A DNA stretch of 64,000 bases, from the NCBI GenBank assembly GCA_964423505.1, contig CAYREX010000001.1, positions 62,001 to 126,000 on the forward strand. The letters run 5' to 3'. Made by a program: the position numbers and the translations under genes. This document shows positions 27,154 to 34,923 of this stretch, piece by piece. The notes beneath the pieces are model-generated. The model was not told where the DNA came from. It made no database searches and was given only the letters and a program-made list of their open reading frames with translations. Each line of letters begins with the position of its first letter. The stretch's first letter is position 1. The DNA is from CAYREX01 sp964423505. Lineage in GTDB: Bacteria; Fermentibacterota; Fermentibacteria; Fermentibacterales; JCC-6.

Positions 27154-29027
27154 CCCAGCGAGGCACCGTGGTAGAGGAGGGACTCCTTCCTGCAGAAGCC
27201 CTGGTTGAAGAGCCAGCGTATCCAGACCACCCTGTCGTCCCGCTCATGGAAGCGGGCCAGCATCTCGGCGGCGTCAGCCATGGCCAGCCTCATGGCGCCG
27301 ACCTGCTCAGGGTCGGTGTGGTCCAGGTACATGTCCCACTCCAGTACCGCCCTCCGGCCCCGGTCCAGAGGAGTGACGAAGCCCAGCGCGCCCCGCACGG
27401 AGCGCCTCTCGACTATCTCCCCGAAGGCACCGTCCAGCTCCACCGCTACCGATGCGTCGTCCAGGGGGATGTACACTATGAAGGCCACCACGTGCCCCTC
27501 CCGCCCCATCCTGGCGCTCACCACCCGGAAGGTGTTGAGCCAGAGCGCATCGGACATCTCCGGCCTCGCGTAGAGCTCCCGGTAGGCCTCCCGCAGCTCC
27601 TCCGGAACGCACCCGGCCAGCCGCTCCGGCGAGGGGTCGAGCAGGGCCTCCAGCAGGGGTCCCATCCCGGGCTCCGCGAGGAGCCGGAAGGGGGGCGACC
27701 CCCCCTCTATGCCCTCCAGCATCTCCGCCAGCGCGCCGCCGGCCAGCTCGGGCATACCGAGGACGAGCATCCGGAGGATGTCCGCGTCCAGCACCGCCGG
27801 CGCCAGGTCTGCGGCAGCATCCAGGTGGTGCCCGCCTCCCAGGACCATCACGAGGTGGGTCATGCCGAGCCTCTCCCCGAACACCTCCCGGGCTCCGCGG
27901 GCCAGCTCCGAGGTCGGCGTTACGAAGGTGCTCAGGTACTCGACCCCCAGCACCCCGATCCCGGTGCCTATCCCCTTCTCCGCCAGCTCCCGGGCGTACT
28001 CGACCGCCTCCGCCAGCCCCTCGAACGGCACAGCCACTGCCGACTCGTCCGGCTCCTTCGGGTGGAGCCGGACAACTGCCCTTGTGCAGACGCCTGGCGG
28101 CGGCATGTCGTCCATCCTGAAGGCGTAGGCGTTCGGGGCATCCCTCTCGGAGAGGCGGAACAGCTCCCCCTCGGGCGAGACGAACTCCGCGTCAACGATG
28201 TTGTCTGCGCAGGTGCCGCAGGATGTCGAGAAGAGGGAGAAGACGCCGGAGCAGACCATGTTCGCGCAGTAGAGGGCGGCCGGCTCCCCGGCGTTCACCC
28301 TGCAGCCGACACGTCCCGCGGCGCGCTGAAGCTCGAAGGCGCTGACCCCTGCGCCCACCGTGGCGCACCAGTTCCGCCGGTCGACCGATATCCCCCCCAT
28401 GAGGCTCATGTCCAGTATCAGCCCGCTACCGAGCACGAAACCCATGACCGACGAGCCGTTCCCCCTGACCGTGTACTCCATGCCCTCCCTGCGGCAGAGC
28501 CTCACCAGCGCCTGCACCTCTTCCGCGCAGGAGGGGAGCGCGACGAAGCGCGGCAGGGTGTCCACCGAGACCGGGCTCGGGTCGGAGCAGTAAGCGGCCA
28601 GGTGGGCAGGGTCAGCGGTCACCCTCTCCGGGGCCAGCAGCGCGCGCATCTCCTCGAGCAGCGGGTCCCGCGGTCGAGGCTCCGGCTCCCTGCCGTCCAG
28701 CTCCCGCTCCACCTCCCTGCGCAGGGCCAGCGCCACCCTGGAGGGTAGGAGCTCCGCTGTGAAGTGACACTGCAGGTCGCACCGGCAGCAGCCGGTGCAG
28801 GAGAGGGCTACGTCGACGAGCCCCTCGGTAAGGTGGAGCCGGCCCGCCGCGTACCTGGCGTAGATGTCCATCCTGCCCTGCGGGTAGTACGAGACGAAGC
28901 CGCCCTCCTCGCCCGGCGGACAGAGGCCGTTCCCCAGGTAGTCTATCCTGCACATCGCGTAGTGACGGCACTGCCCGGCGGTGCTGACGGCCTCCGGGTC
29001 GTGCGCTCCTTCCGCGCCGGCTGACAT
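27150..29027 (-). CDS. FAD-linked oxidase with N-terminal Cys-rich (Fe-S) region
   Basis: 625 residues from ATG at 29027, chosen for AGGAGG seven bases upstream; an upstream in-frame extension lacks one. The N-terminus has C20, C26 and C36 (CRHYAMCRIDYLGNGLCPPG) and then the cluster C77, C80, C81, C83, C87 (CTGCCRCDLQCH), which suggests iron-sulfur binding. A PCMH-type FAD domain follows: TVRGNGSSVMGF, then LDMSLMGGISVD and TVGAGVSAFELQRAAG. The C-terminal part fits the FAD-linked oxidase cap of glycolate/D-lactate dehydrogenases. Here electron-transfer and flavin modules normally split between GlcF- and GlcD-type subunits are joined, with the Fe-S part first. The likely role is oxidation of a 2-hydroxy acid with electrons passed to a carrier. 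Coupled to the SDR gene downstream. Substrate unknown. Confidence 0.78.
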   Translation of the reverse strand: MSAGAEGAHDPEAVSTAGQCRHYAMCRIDYLGNGLCPPGEEGGFVSYYPQGRMDIYARYAAGRLHLTEGLVDVALSCTGCCRCDLQCHFTAELLPSRVALALRREVERELDGREPEPRPRDPLLEEMRALLAPERVTADPAHLAAYCSDPSPVSVDTLPRFVALPSCAEEVQALVRLCRREGMEYTVRGNGSSVMGFVLGSGLILDMSLMGGISVDRRNWCATVGAGVSAFELQRAAGRVGCRVNAGEPAALYCANMVCSGVFSLFSTSCGTCADNIVDAEFVSPEGELFRLSERDAPNAYAFRMDDMPPPGVCTRAVVRLHPKEPDESAVAVPFEGLAEAVEYARELAEKGIGTGIGVLGVEYLSTFVTPTSELARGAREVFGERLGMTHLVMVLGGGHHLDAAADLAPAVLDADILRMLVLGMPELAGGALAEMLEGIEGGSPPFRLLAEPGMGPLLEALLDPSPERLAGCVPEELREAYRELYARPEMSDALWLNTFRVVSARMGREGHVVAFIVYIPLDDASVAVELDGAFGEIVERRSVRGALGFVTPLDRGRRAVLEWDMYLDHTDPEQVGAMRLAMADAAEMLARFHERDDRVVWIRWLFNQGFCRKESLLYHGASLG

Positions 29028-29205
29028 CTGTGCCTCCTGCCCGTCATAGGGTACTCCGCTCCCCCGGAACGCTCCGGCCCGGGGCCGACTGGACGATACT
29101 AGCCCAAACCGGGCGGGGCTGCCATGACCGCCGGGGGCGCGCACTGTTCGGCCGGGGGGAGCGCGGTTATCCTCCGGAGCCGGCCATAACGGGAAAGGAC
29201 GGACC

Positions 29206-29631
29206 ATGACCGCGGCTCTCCTATCGGCAGCCCTGCTCGCGGCGGCCGCGCCCAACGGGGGCGCCGACCCGCTGCTGGTGGTCCAGCTCGGCGGCCTCCT
29301 CTCCACGGAGGGCATGGTCAGGGTGGCGGTCTTCGACGACCCGGCGCCGTTCCCCGAGGAGATAGGGCTCGCGGCATGCACCGTCTCCGTCCGGCCGGAG
29401 GGGGCGATGGTCGAGGTGGAGGTGCCCGGCCTCACCCCCGGCACATACGCAGTGGCCGCCTTCCACGACGAGGACGGCGACAGGGTGGTGGACAGGAACA
29501 TCTTCGGCGTGCCGCTGGAGCCGTTCGGCTTCACCATGGGAGCCAGGGCGCGGCTGGGACCTCCCCGCTTCGAGGAGGCCAGGTTCGACCTGGACGGCGA
29601 CACAACCTACGTCTCCGTCTTCCTGGACTGA
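29206..29631 (+). CDS. Secreted DUF2141 protein
   Basis: 141 residues, ATG at 29206 with GGAAAGGACGGACC upstream. MTAALLSAALLAAAAPNGGA is a short signal peptide. MVRVAVFDDPAPFPEE, then GLTPGTYAVAAFHDEDGD and FGVPLEPFGFTMGAR are the hallmark of DUF2141, a small beta-sandwich of unknown role found in secreted proteins of the FCB group. It stands alone between divergent and convergent neighbours. Family assignment is strong; function unknown. Confidence 0.85.
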   Translation: MTAALLSAALLAAAAPNGGADPLLVVQLGGLLSTEGMVRVAVFDDPAPFPEEIGLAACTVSVRPEGAMVEVEVPGLTPGTYAVAAFHDEDGDRVVDRNIFGVPLEPFGFTMGARARLGPPRFEEARFDLDGDTTYVSVFLD

Positions 29632-29651
29632 GGCTCCGGGACCCCGACAGC

Positions 29652-30140
29652 TCAGCGGTAGCGGCCTGCCCTGCCCCGGATGACGGCGTTGACCATCTCG
29701 TCCAGCGCCTGCAGGAAGCGCGAGCGGTCCTTCCTGCCGAATGGGGGAGGCCCTCCGCCCTCCATGATGCCCTGCTCCCTCAGGTCCGCCAGCAGGTTCC
29801 GGGTGGCCACCGCCGAGCAGATGTTCTCGGCTGTGAAGGGCCTGCCCCGGAGCCCCATGACAAGGGCGCCCTTCTCGATGCACCTCCTGGCCAGGGGTAT
29901 GTCGCCGGTGACAACAATGTCATCCCTGGAGCATGCCCCGGCTATCCAGTCGTCGGCCACCCCCTCGCCCTTCTCCACCACGCGGAGAGTCAGCCAGCTC
30001 CCCTCCGGCACCCGCATCCACGAGTTGGAGACAACCACGACGTGGAGGTCGTACCTCCGGGCGACCCTGTAGGTCTCCCTCTTCACCGGGCATGCGTCGG
30101 CATCGACGTAGACCACGGTGCCGGGACGCTCCTCCGCCAT
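29652..30140 (-). CDS. YaiI/YqxD (DUF188, UPF0178) family protein
   Basis: 162 residues. VVYVDADACPVKRETYRVA, VVVSNSWMRVP, and then GVADDWIAGACSRDD and VVTGDIPLARRCIEKGA, ending GRKDRSRFLQALD, are the conserved blocks of this family, which has a PIN-like fold with conserved acidic residues (D in DADACP, DDWI and TGDIPLA). It may be a nuclease, but activity is not established. The ATG at 30140 is one base past the TGA of the upstream beta-propeller gene, so it is the last gene of that operon. Confidence 0.9.
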   Translation of the reverse strand: MAEERPGTVVYVDADACPVKRETYRVARRYDLHVVVVSNSWMRVPEGSWLTLRVVEKGEGVADDWIAGACSRDDIVVTGDIPLARRCIEKGALVMGLRGRPFTAENICSAVATRNLLADLREQGIMEGGGPPPFGRKDRSRFLQALDEMVNAVIRGRAGRYR

Positions 30141-30141
30141 A

Positions 30142-31278
30142 TCAGGGGGCCAGACGGCGGTAGACGTTCAGGGCGCCCGAGCCGTAGCTCCTGGAGACGA
30201 GCCTGCCGTCCGGCAGCGTCCTGGTCATGCCGAGAGCGGAATCGGGCAGGCAGTAGCTGTCGAGGTAGGTGCCGTCCCAACTGAACCTGTCGATGACCAG
30301 TACGGGAGCCCCGTCGCTTCCTCCGACATCGCTCAGGAAGCTGCCGTCCGCCCGGTAGGAGATGACCGTGTTGACCGACCCCTCGGGGCCGACGAAGACG
30401 TTCGAGGCGACCGGGAACATGTAGAACCTGTACATCTCCCCGTCCTGCTCCATCCGCGGCGGCTCGGGAGTGGCCGGGTAGCTCCTGGTGTCGGACGCTA
30501 TCAGCCCGCCTTCCGGCGAGTAGACCGCCAGTCTGCCCTCGTAGCGGTTGAAGAGGGCGATGGTGTCGCCGGGACCGACGCAGAGCCGCATCATGTCCAT
30601 CATGCTGACGTTGTCGTAGTCCTCGCTGACCGGCAGCTCCCCGAAAGATTCGACGATGCCGCTGTCAGGGTCCAGGAGGTGCAGGTGCCCGCCGGGCTGC
30701 TGCATTGACGCTACCAGGAACATGCCGTCGCTCATTGAGGCGGCGTCCTGCGGGAGGGATACCTCGTGGGAGCGGAGGAACCGGCCCGACCTGTCGAAGA
30801 CCTCCACCCTGCCCAGGAGGGGGTTCATCGCCAGCACGTGCTCGGACGAGACGGCGACGGTACTCATCCTGCTGAAATGCCCGGGCCCCTCACCCTGCTC
30901 TCCGGCCCTCCAGAGGACGGCGCCGCTCGTATCCAGCGCCACGATCTCGAATGCGCCCTGGTCGGCGAGGAAGACGGTGTCTCCGGAGACGCAGAAGGCG
31001 TAGGGATCGTAGAAGGGCGGGTCGATGGCCTCTCCACCCAGCGTGTCGGACGGGACGAAGAGCAGCGGATGAGAATCCCTCGTCTCCCAGAGGCCCTCCT
31101 GTGAGGACTCGGCGTACCGGACCCATGCCAGCACCGTATCCACGGGCAGGTGACCGAGTGAGCAGGGTAGAGAGGATTCCGCTTCGGATACGCCCGAGTC
31201 TACCGGTCTCTCTCCCTCTCCACAGGAAATGCTCATGAGAGCTGTGAGCAGGATCAGTACGCACTGGATTCCTCTCAG
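30142..31278 (-). CDS. Six-bladed beta-propeller lipoprotein; start uncertain
   Basis: The clear coding part runs from ATG 31236 (364 residues): repeated blades such as GDTVFLADQGAFEIVALDTS, then MNPLLGRVEVFDRSGRFLR and STVAVSSEHVLA, as in 6-bladed NHL-like propellers of the BF3164 type. The ATG cuts into what looks like a lipoprotein signal: in-frame codons upstream read LRGIQCVLILLTALMSISC, ending at a Cys. The only start that includes it is CTG at 31278 (GGGGATG upstream), which I give as the end of the feature. A rare CTG start, or a lost ATG, are both possible. It follows the PQQ-type propeller gene by about 50 bases and is coupled to the YaiI gene. Ligand and role unknown. Confidence 0.65.
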   Translation of the reverse strand: MRGIQCVLILLTALMSISCGEGERPVDSGVSEAESSLPCSLGHLPVDTVLAWVRYAESSQEGLWETRDSHPLLFVPSDTLGGEAIDPPFYDPYAFCVSGDTVFLADQGAFEIVALDTSGAVLWRAGEQGEGPGHFSRMSTVAVSSEHVLAMNPLLGRVEVFDRSGRFLRSHEVSLPQDAASMSDGMFLVASMQQPGGHLHLLDPDSGIVESFGELPVSEDYDNVSMMDMMRLCVGPGDTIALFNRYEGRLAVYSPEGGLIASDTRSYPATPEPPRMEQDGEMYRFYMFPVASNVFVGPEGSVNTVISYRADGSFLSDVGGSDGAPVLVIDRFSWDGTYLDSYCLPDSALGMTRTLPDGRLVSRSYGSGALNVYRRLAP

Positions 31279-31328
31279 TGCATTGTCATCCCCGCAAGGG
31301 ATGAATCTGCGGCGAGCAATTGAGACAT

Positions 31329-33536
31329 TTACCTCAGACAGTAGAGCTTCCCCTCATCTGTGCAGACGACAATGCCCTGACCGACAGGACAAGCCGGACT
31401 GCTGATTGCGCCGTCAGTCATGTAGGTACTCAGCACAGAACCATCGGTAACATTCAGGAAATGCAGAGCTCCATTTGAGTCCCCCAGGATCACAACCCCG
31501 TTGACGATGATCGGAGAGCCGCATTCACCTGGCAGAATGTTGTCCCATAGAACCTCACCGCTTCCCACATCCAGGCAGCTCACGCCACCTTCAGCATCGC
31601 CGACGATCGCAACTTCCTGGTTCGCGGCCAGGCCTGAAGAGACATCACAACCGCAGTCGTGATACCAAAGGATGCTTCCCGTGTCCCTGTCGTATGCGGA
31701 TACGATCCCGTTCATTGATACTGTCAGGACCGAGCTCCCTAACAATACGGGGGGTGCCGATACAGGACTGCCCGTCCTCTTCTCCCATAGGACTTCCCCC
31801 GAGAGACAGTCCACCACCCTTAGAACTCCATCCATCCCCGCAAGGCATGCAATCGAACCATCTGATGCCGGCAATGCAGAAGGGACATCATGCGTGGGTA
31901 CCGACCAGAGCTCAGAACCGCTGTTGCTGTCAATGCAGTGGTACCGTGCATCATCCGCACCGAACAGAACAATGCCCGGCAAAAGGGCGATGGAAGATGT
32001 CAGTCTCGGGCCTGCGTACGTCCAGACAGGCTGTGCAGTCCGCATGTCGTAGCTGCTCAACCCTCCAGAGAAGCCTGCCGAAAAGACCATGCCCCGGTTG
32101 ATCGCCGGCCTATGCAATCCACAGGAAAGAGTCTCTAGCCACCATTCAGGTTTTCCGGTTGCTGCATCCAGCATTTCGAGTTCGGTTCTGGTCGTCAGAG
32201 CAGACTCGAAGACGGCGACCGACCCCGTGATCCCACTCTGTAGCATTCCTGCCGTCATACCGAGAAGAGCCAGCGCGGCACCCATGGTCATGTCGAGAGT
32301 AAACGACTCACCACTCGAAAGCTCCGTGAAATGTGGGGGTGCCTGGAGTTGACCCATGCCGCTCATTCCGCTTAGCCCGACGAAAACGCCATCTCTCGAT
32401 GCGGTCGGGGCGCCAAAGATGTTACGGCCAAGGTAATGACCTGCCACGAAATCACCCGATGTTGCCTCGAAAGCGAACACGAACCCGTCGGCCGAGACTG
32501 CGTAGACGAAACCGTTGAAATAGGAAGGTACAGACGTGACAGGATAGTTCAGGGCTTGTTGCCAGACCAACTCACCAGTAGAAACGTCGAGGGCGTACAG
32601 ATTCCCCTCGTCATCTCCGAAATAGGCCTTGCATTGACCGGCTGCGGCGCCAATCACTCCCGAGCCCTCGGCCGAGAAACGCCACATCCCGCGCCCCTGA
32701 TTTGCATTGTATGCAAGGAGATGGCTCCCATAGTCTCCGTAGATCACGATGCTGTCCTGGACGAGTACAGGCGAAGACATACTCCACCTGTCTAGCTGAA
32801 ATCTGGATATCTCCTCGCCGGTTTCGGCATCCACACCATACAGTGCCTCCTTGCTTACAAAGAAGAGCACCCCGCCCGAAACAACCGGTCTCGAAGAGAT
32901 ATTGATTCCGGTGCTGTACTCCCATAGCTTCATTCCGTCATTCAGGCTGAAAGCGTGCATCCTCCCGGCCTCGCTGCCCAGATACAAACGACCATTATGG
33001 ACAGATGGAGAACCCTCTATGGGGTTTCCTGCATCACTGCACCAGACCTGGTTTCCCGTATGTCTATCCAGCGCGTAAACCCGGCCGTCCTGATCCCCGA
33101 AGAGAACCATGTCTTCGGAAAAAGCGGGAGTCACGACAATCGGGCCGGATGCTTCAAACCTCCACCTCTCGATTCCAGTAGAGGTATCAAAGCAGTACAG
33201 CAGTCCTCCCAGATCACCAAAGACAAGGCTTTCCCCATCGACAGCAGGTGATGCGTTGACATAGCGTGAAGTCTCGATTGCATCGGACAAGGTCATACTG
33301 CGACTTGCAGATTCCAGTTTGCTCAGAACCACGAATTCGTTGTTGCTTACGAGCCTGGATACTGGCAGGTCCTCCGTCTCATACATCCATATCAGCTCTG
33401 ACACTTCCGTCATCGATAGCTCAGGGTAGAAGTCCGTATTGGCACTGAAACTGTTGATTCCTTGCGAGCGCGAAGAGCCGAGTACCAGAGGCACAAGAAG
33501 CAGGTAAGAAACCAGAAACACTCTCCTGTCGGTCAT
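31329..33536 (-). CDS. Secreted PQQ-like (outer-membrane BamB-type) beta-propeller protein
   Basis: 735 residues, ATG at 33536 with GAGGAGG six bases upstream. MTDRRVFLVSYLLLVPLVLG is a signal peptide. About 14 repeats of the PQQ/WD40-like blade follow (GLLYCFDTSTGIERWRFEAS; GRVYALDRHTGNQVWCSDAG; NLYALDVSTGELVWQQAL). Conserved Trp docking motifs are present but no catalytic Asp or PQQ site was identified, so it is more likely a binding scaffold or sensor than a dehydrogenase. Base composition differs from neighbours: 33241-33300 is 50% GC while 34261-34320 in the next gene is 75%. It starts 9 bases after the glycosyltransferase stop. Possibly acquired or under relaxed codon use. Confidence 0.8.
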   Translation of the reverse strand: MTDRRVFLVSYLLLVPLVLGSSRSQGINSFSANTDFYPELSMTEVSELIWMYETEDLPVSRLVSNNEFVVLSKLESASRSMTLSDAIETSRYVNASPAVDGESLVFGDLGGLLYCFDTSTGIERWRFEASGPIVVTPAFSEDMVLFGDQDGRVYALDRHTGNQVWCSDAGNPIEGSPSVHNGRLYLGSEAGRMHAFSLNDGMKLWEYSTGINISSRPVVSGGVLFFVSKEALYGVDAETGEEISRFQLDRWSMSSPVLVQDSIVIYGDYGSHLLAYNANQGRGMWRFSAEGSGVIGAAAGQCKAYFGDDEGNLYALDVSTGELVWQQALNYPVTSVPSYFNGFVYAVSADGFVFAFEATSGDFVAGHYLGRNIFGAPTASRDGVFVGLSGMSGMGQLQAPPHFTELSSGESFTLDMTMGAALALLGMTAGMLQSGITGSVAVFESALTTRTELEMLDAATGKPEWWLETLSCGLHRPAINRGMVFSAGFSGGLSSYDMRTAQPVWTYAGPRLTSSIALLPGIVLFGADDARYHCIDSNSGSELWSVPTHDVPSALPASDGSIACLAGMDGVLRVVDCLSGEVLWEKRTGSPVSAPPVLLGSSVLTVSMNGIVSAYDRDTGSILWYHDCGCDVSSGLAANQEVAIVGDAEGGVSCLDVGSGEVLWDNILPGECGSPIIVNGVVILGDSNGALHFLNVTDGSVLSTYMTDGAISSPACPVGQGIVVCTDEGKLYCLR

Positions 33537-33545
33537 GATCCCTCC

Positions 33546-34622
33546 TCATTCTCGTGAAACTCTGGAGGATGGTGCGAGCGACTCCACCAGGGCGACGAAC
33601 TCCCGCTCGGTGTCTTCCCAGGTGTAGAGCTGCTCGCCGCGGCGACGGGCGGCGGCGGACATCTCCCTGCGGAGGCCTTCGTCGTCAATGAGCCTCGAAA
33701 GCCGGTCGGCCAGGGCCTCGGGGGCTCCCGGGGGCACCAGGAACCCCTCCCGTCCGTCGTTGACCAGCTCGGGGACCGCCCCCGCATCGGCCGCCACGAC
33801 CGGGAGCCCCGCCCAGAGAGCCTCCGCCACAGCCATTCCGTAGCCCTCCCACCTGGAGGGGTTCGCCAGGACGTGGCTTGAGGTGTACTCCGCGTGGAGC
33901 TCATCCGCCGAGAGGTGGCCCGCGAAGCGGATCTTCTCCCCCAGGGACAGCCGTTCGGCCTCATCCACGAGGTCCTTCGCATAGCCCGGATGGGAGTCCG
34001 GGTCTCCGAGCAGGAGGAGCCGGTAGTCCCTCTCGCCCAGCAACCCGCAGGCCCTGACCAGGGTGAGCTGGTCCTTCCTCGGGCAGAGGGCGCCCACGGA
34101 GAGCAGACGGGGCGGCCCCGGACGCTTCCCGGTCTGGTCCGCCTCGAACCTCTCGAGGCCGGGCGGGATGACACTGATCCGCTCTCGGGGGATGCCGAGG
34201 CCGGCCACATCGTCAGCGGTGCAGCGGCTGTTGGTCCAGACGGCATCGCCCGCGCGGAGGAACCAGCCGACCAGGCCCCTCCTGGAGCGGCTCGGCGCCC
34301 CCGACCTGTCGTGCCACTCCAGGTGGTGGACCAGGTAGAGCACCGGCGTGCCGCGGAAAAGGGGCAGGACGGGCCGCAGGAGCCCCATGAAGCTGTAGCT
34401 CTTGCTGACCAGAAGGACGTCCGGACGGTAGCGCAGGAACCTCCGCAACACGTGGAGGGAGCCGAGGAGCCTGGAGCCGCGCACCCGGGCGGGGACCGTG
34501 TCGTGGTGTACCACGTCGACGTCATGCCCCGACCTCGCCAGGGCGTCCGCCATCCTGCCGTTGAACCGGTAGCCGCCGCTCCTGAAGCTCCTGAGCCCGA
34601 GCATGACGAAGGTGACCCTCAT
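33546..34622 (-). CDS. Group 1 (GT4) glycosyltransferase
   Basis: 358 residues, ATG at 34622 with CCCAGGGGGGCAAAT upstream. MRVTFVMLGLRSFRSGGYRF opens the GT-B fold, VIPPGLERFE marks the linker, LLSVGALCPRKDQLTLV the start of the donor half, and SRWEGYGMAVAEALWAGLP the EX7E retaining motif. It would transfer a sugar from a nucleotide-sugar donor onto a surface glycan or lipid. It heads the operon with the PQQ propeller, divergent from EF-G, and is separate from the large glycan cluster at 51-59 kb. Confidence 0.85.
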   Translation of the reverse strand: MRVTFVMLGLRSFRSGGYRFNGRMADALARSGHDVDVVHHDTVPARVRGSRLLGSLHVLRRFLRYRPDVLLVSKSYSFMGLLRPVLPLFRGTPVLYLVHHLEWHDRSGAPSRSRRGLVGWFLRAGDAVWTNSRCTADDVAGLGIPRERISVIPPGLERFEADQTGKRPGPPRLLSVGALCPRKDQLTLVRACGLLGERDYRLLLLGDPDSHPGYAKDLVDEAERLSLGEKIRFAGHLSADELHAEYTSSHVLANPSRWEGYGMAVAEALWAGLPVVAADAGAVPELVNDGREGFLVPPGAPEALADRLSRLIDDEGLRREMSAAARRRGEQLYTWEDTEREFVALVESLAPSSRVSRE

Positions 34623-34923
34623 ATTTGCCCCCCTGGGTCCGCGGACCGGATGGAGGAGCAGGGCTCCGCTGTCTCGTCGAAGGGGGCTTCCGTCTCCATG
34701 GCACCTCCGGTGGAACCCGTGCGGCCCGCTCCTCGCCGCCGTGGGATGATAATCCTGCCGGGATGACGGTCAAAGCCCGCTGCGGGGGCGCCCGCTGCCG
34801 TCGGGCGGCCGCCCGACGGGCGAATGGAGGGGGAAATCCGTTATGTTACCGCATCCGGAGACAGCCTCTGCCTGCAGCGGGGGAGAGCTATCCCCGCAGA
34901 CGATGCATTCAACGGAGCGTGCG
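34623..34923. other. Divergent region between GT4 and EF-G with a perfect 22-bp palindrome
   Basis: 301 bases. A perfect palindrome spans 34798-34819 (half-site CCGTCGGGCGG). It is followed by an AT-richer stretch around 34836-34855 (AAATCCGTTATGTTACC) that may hold a promoter for EF-G. No gene is supported here; the upstream in-frame extension of the EF-G gene lacks a ribosome site. Confidence 0.5.
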
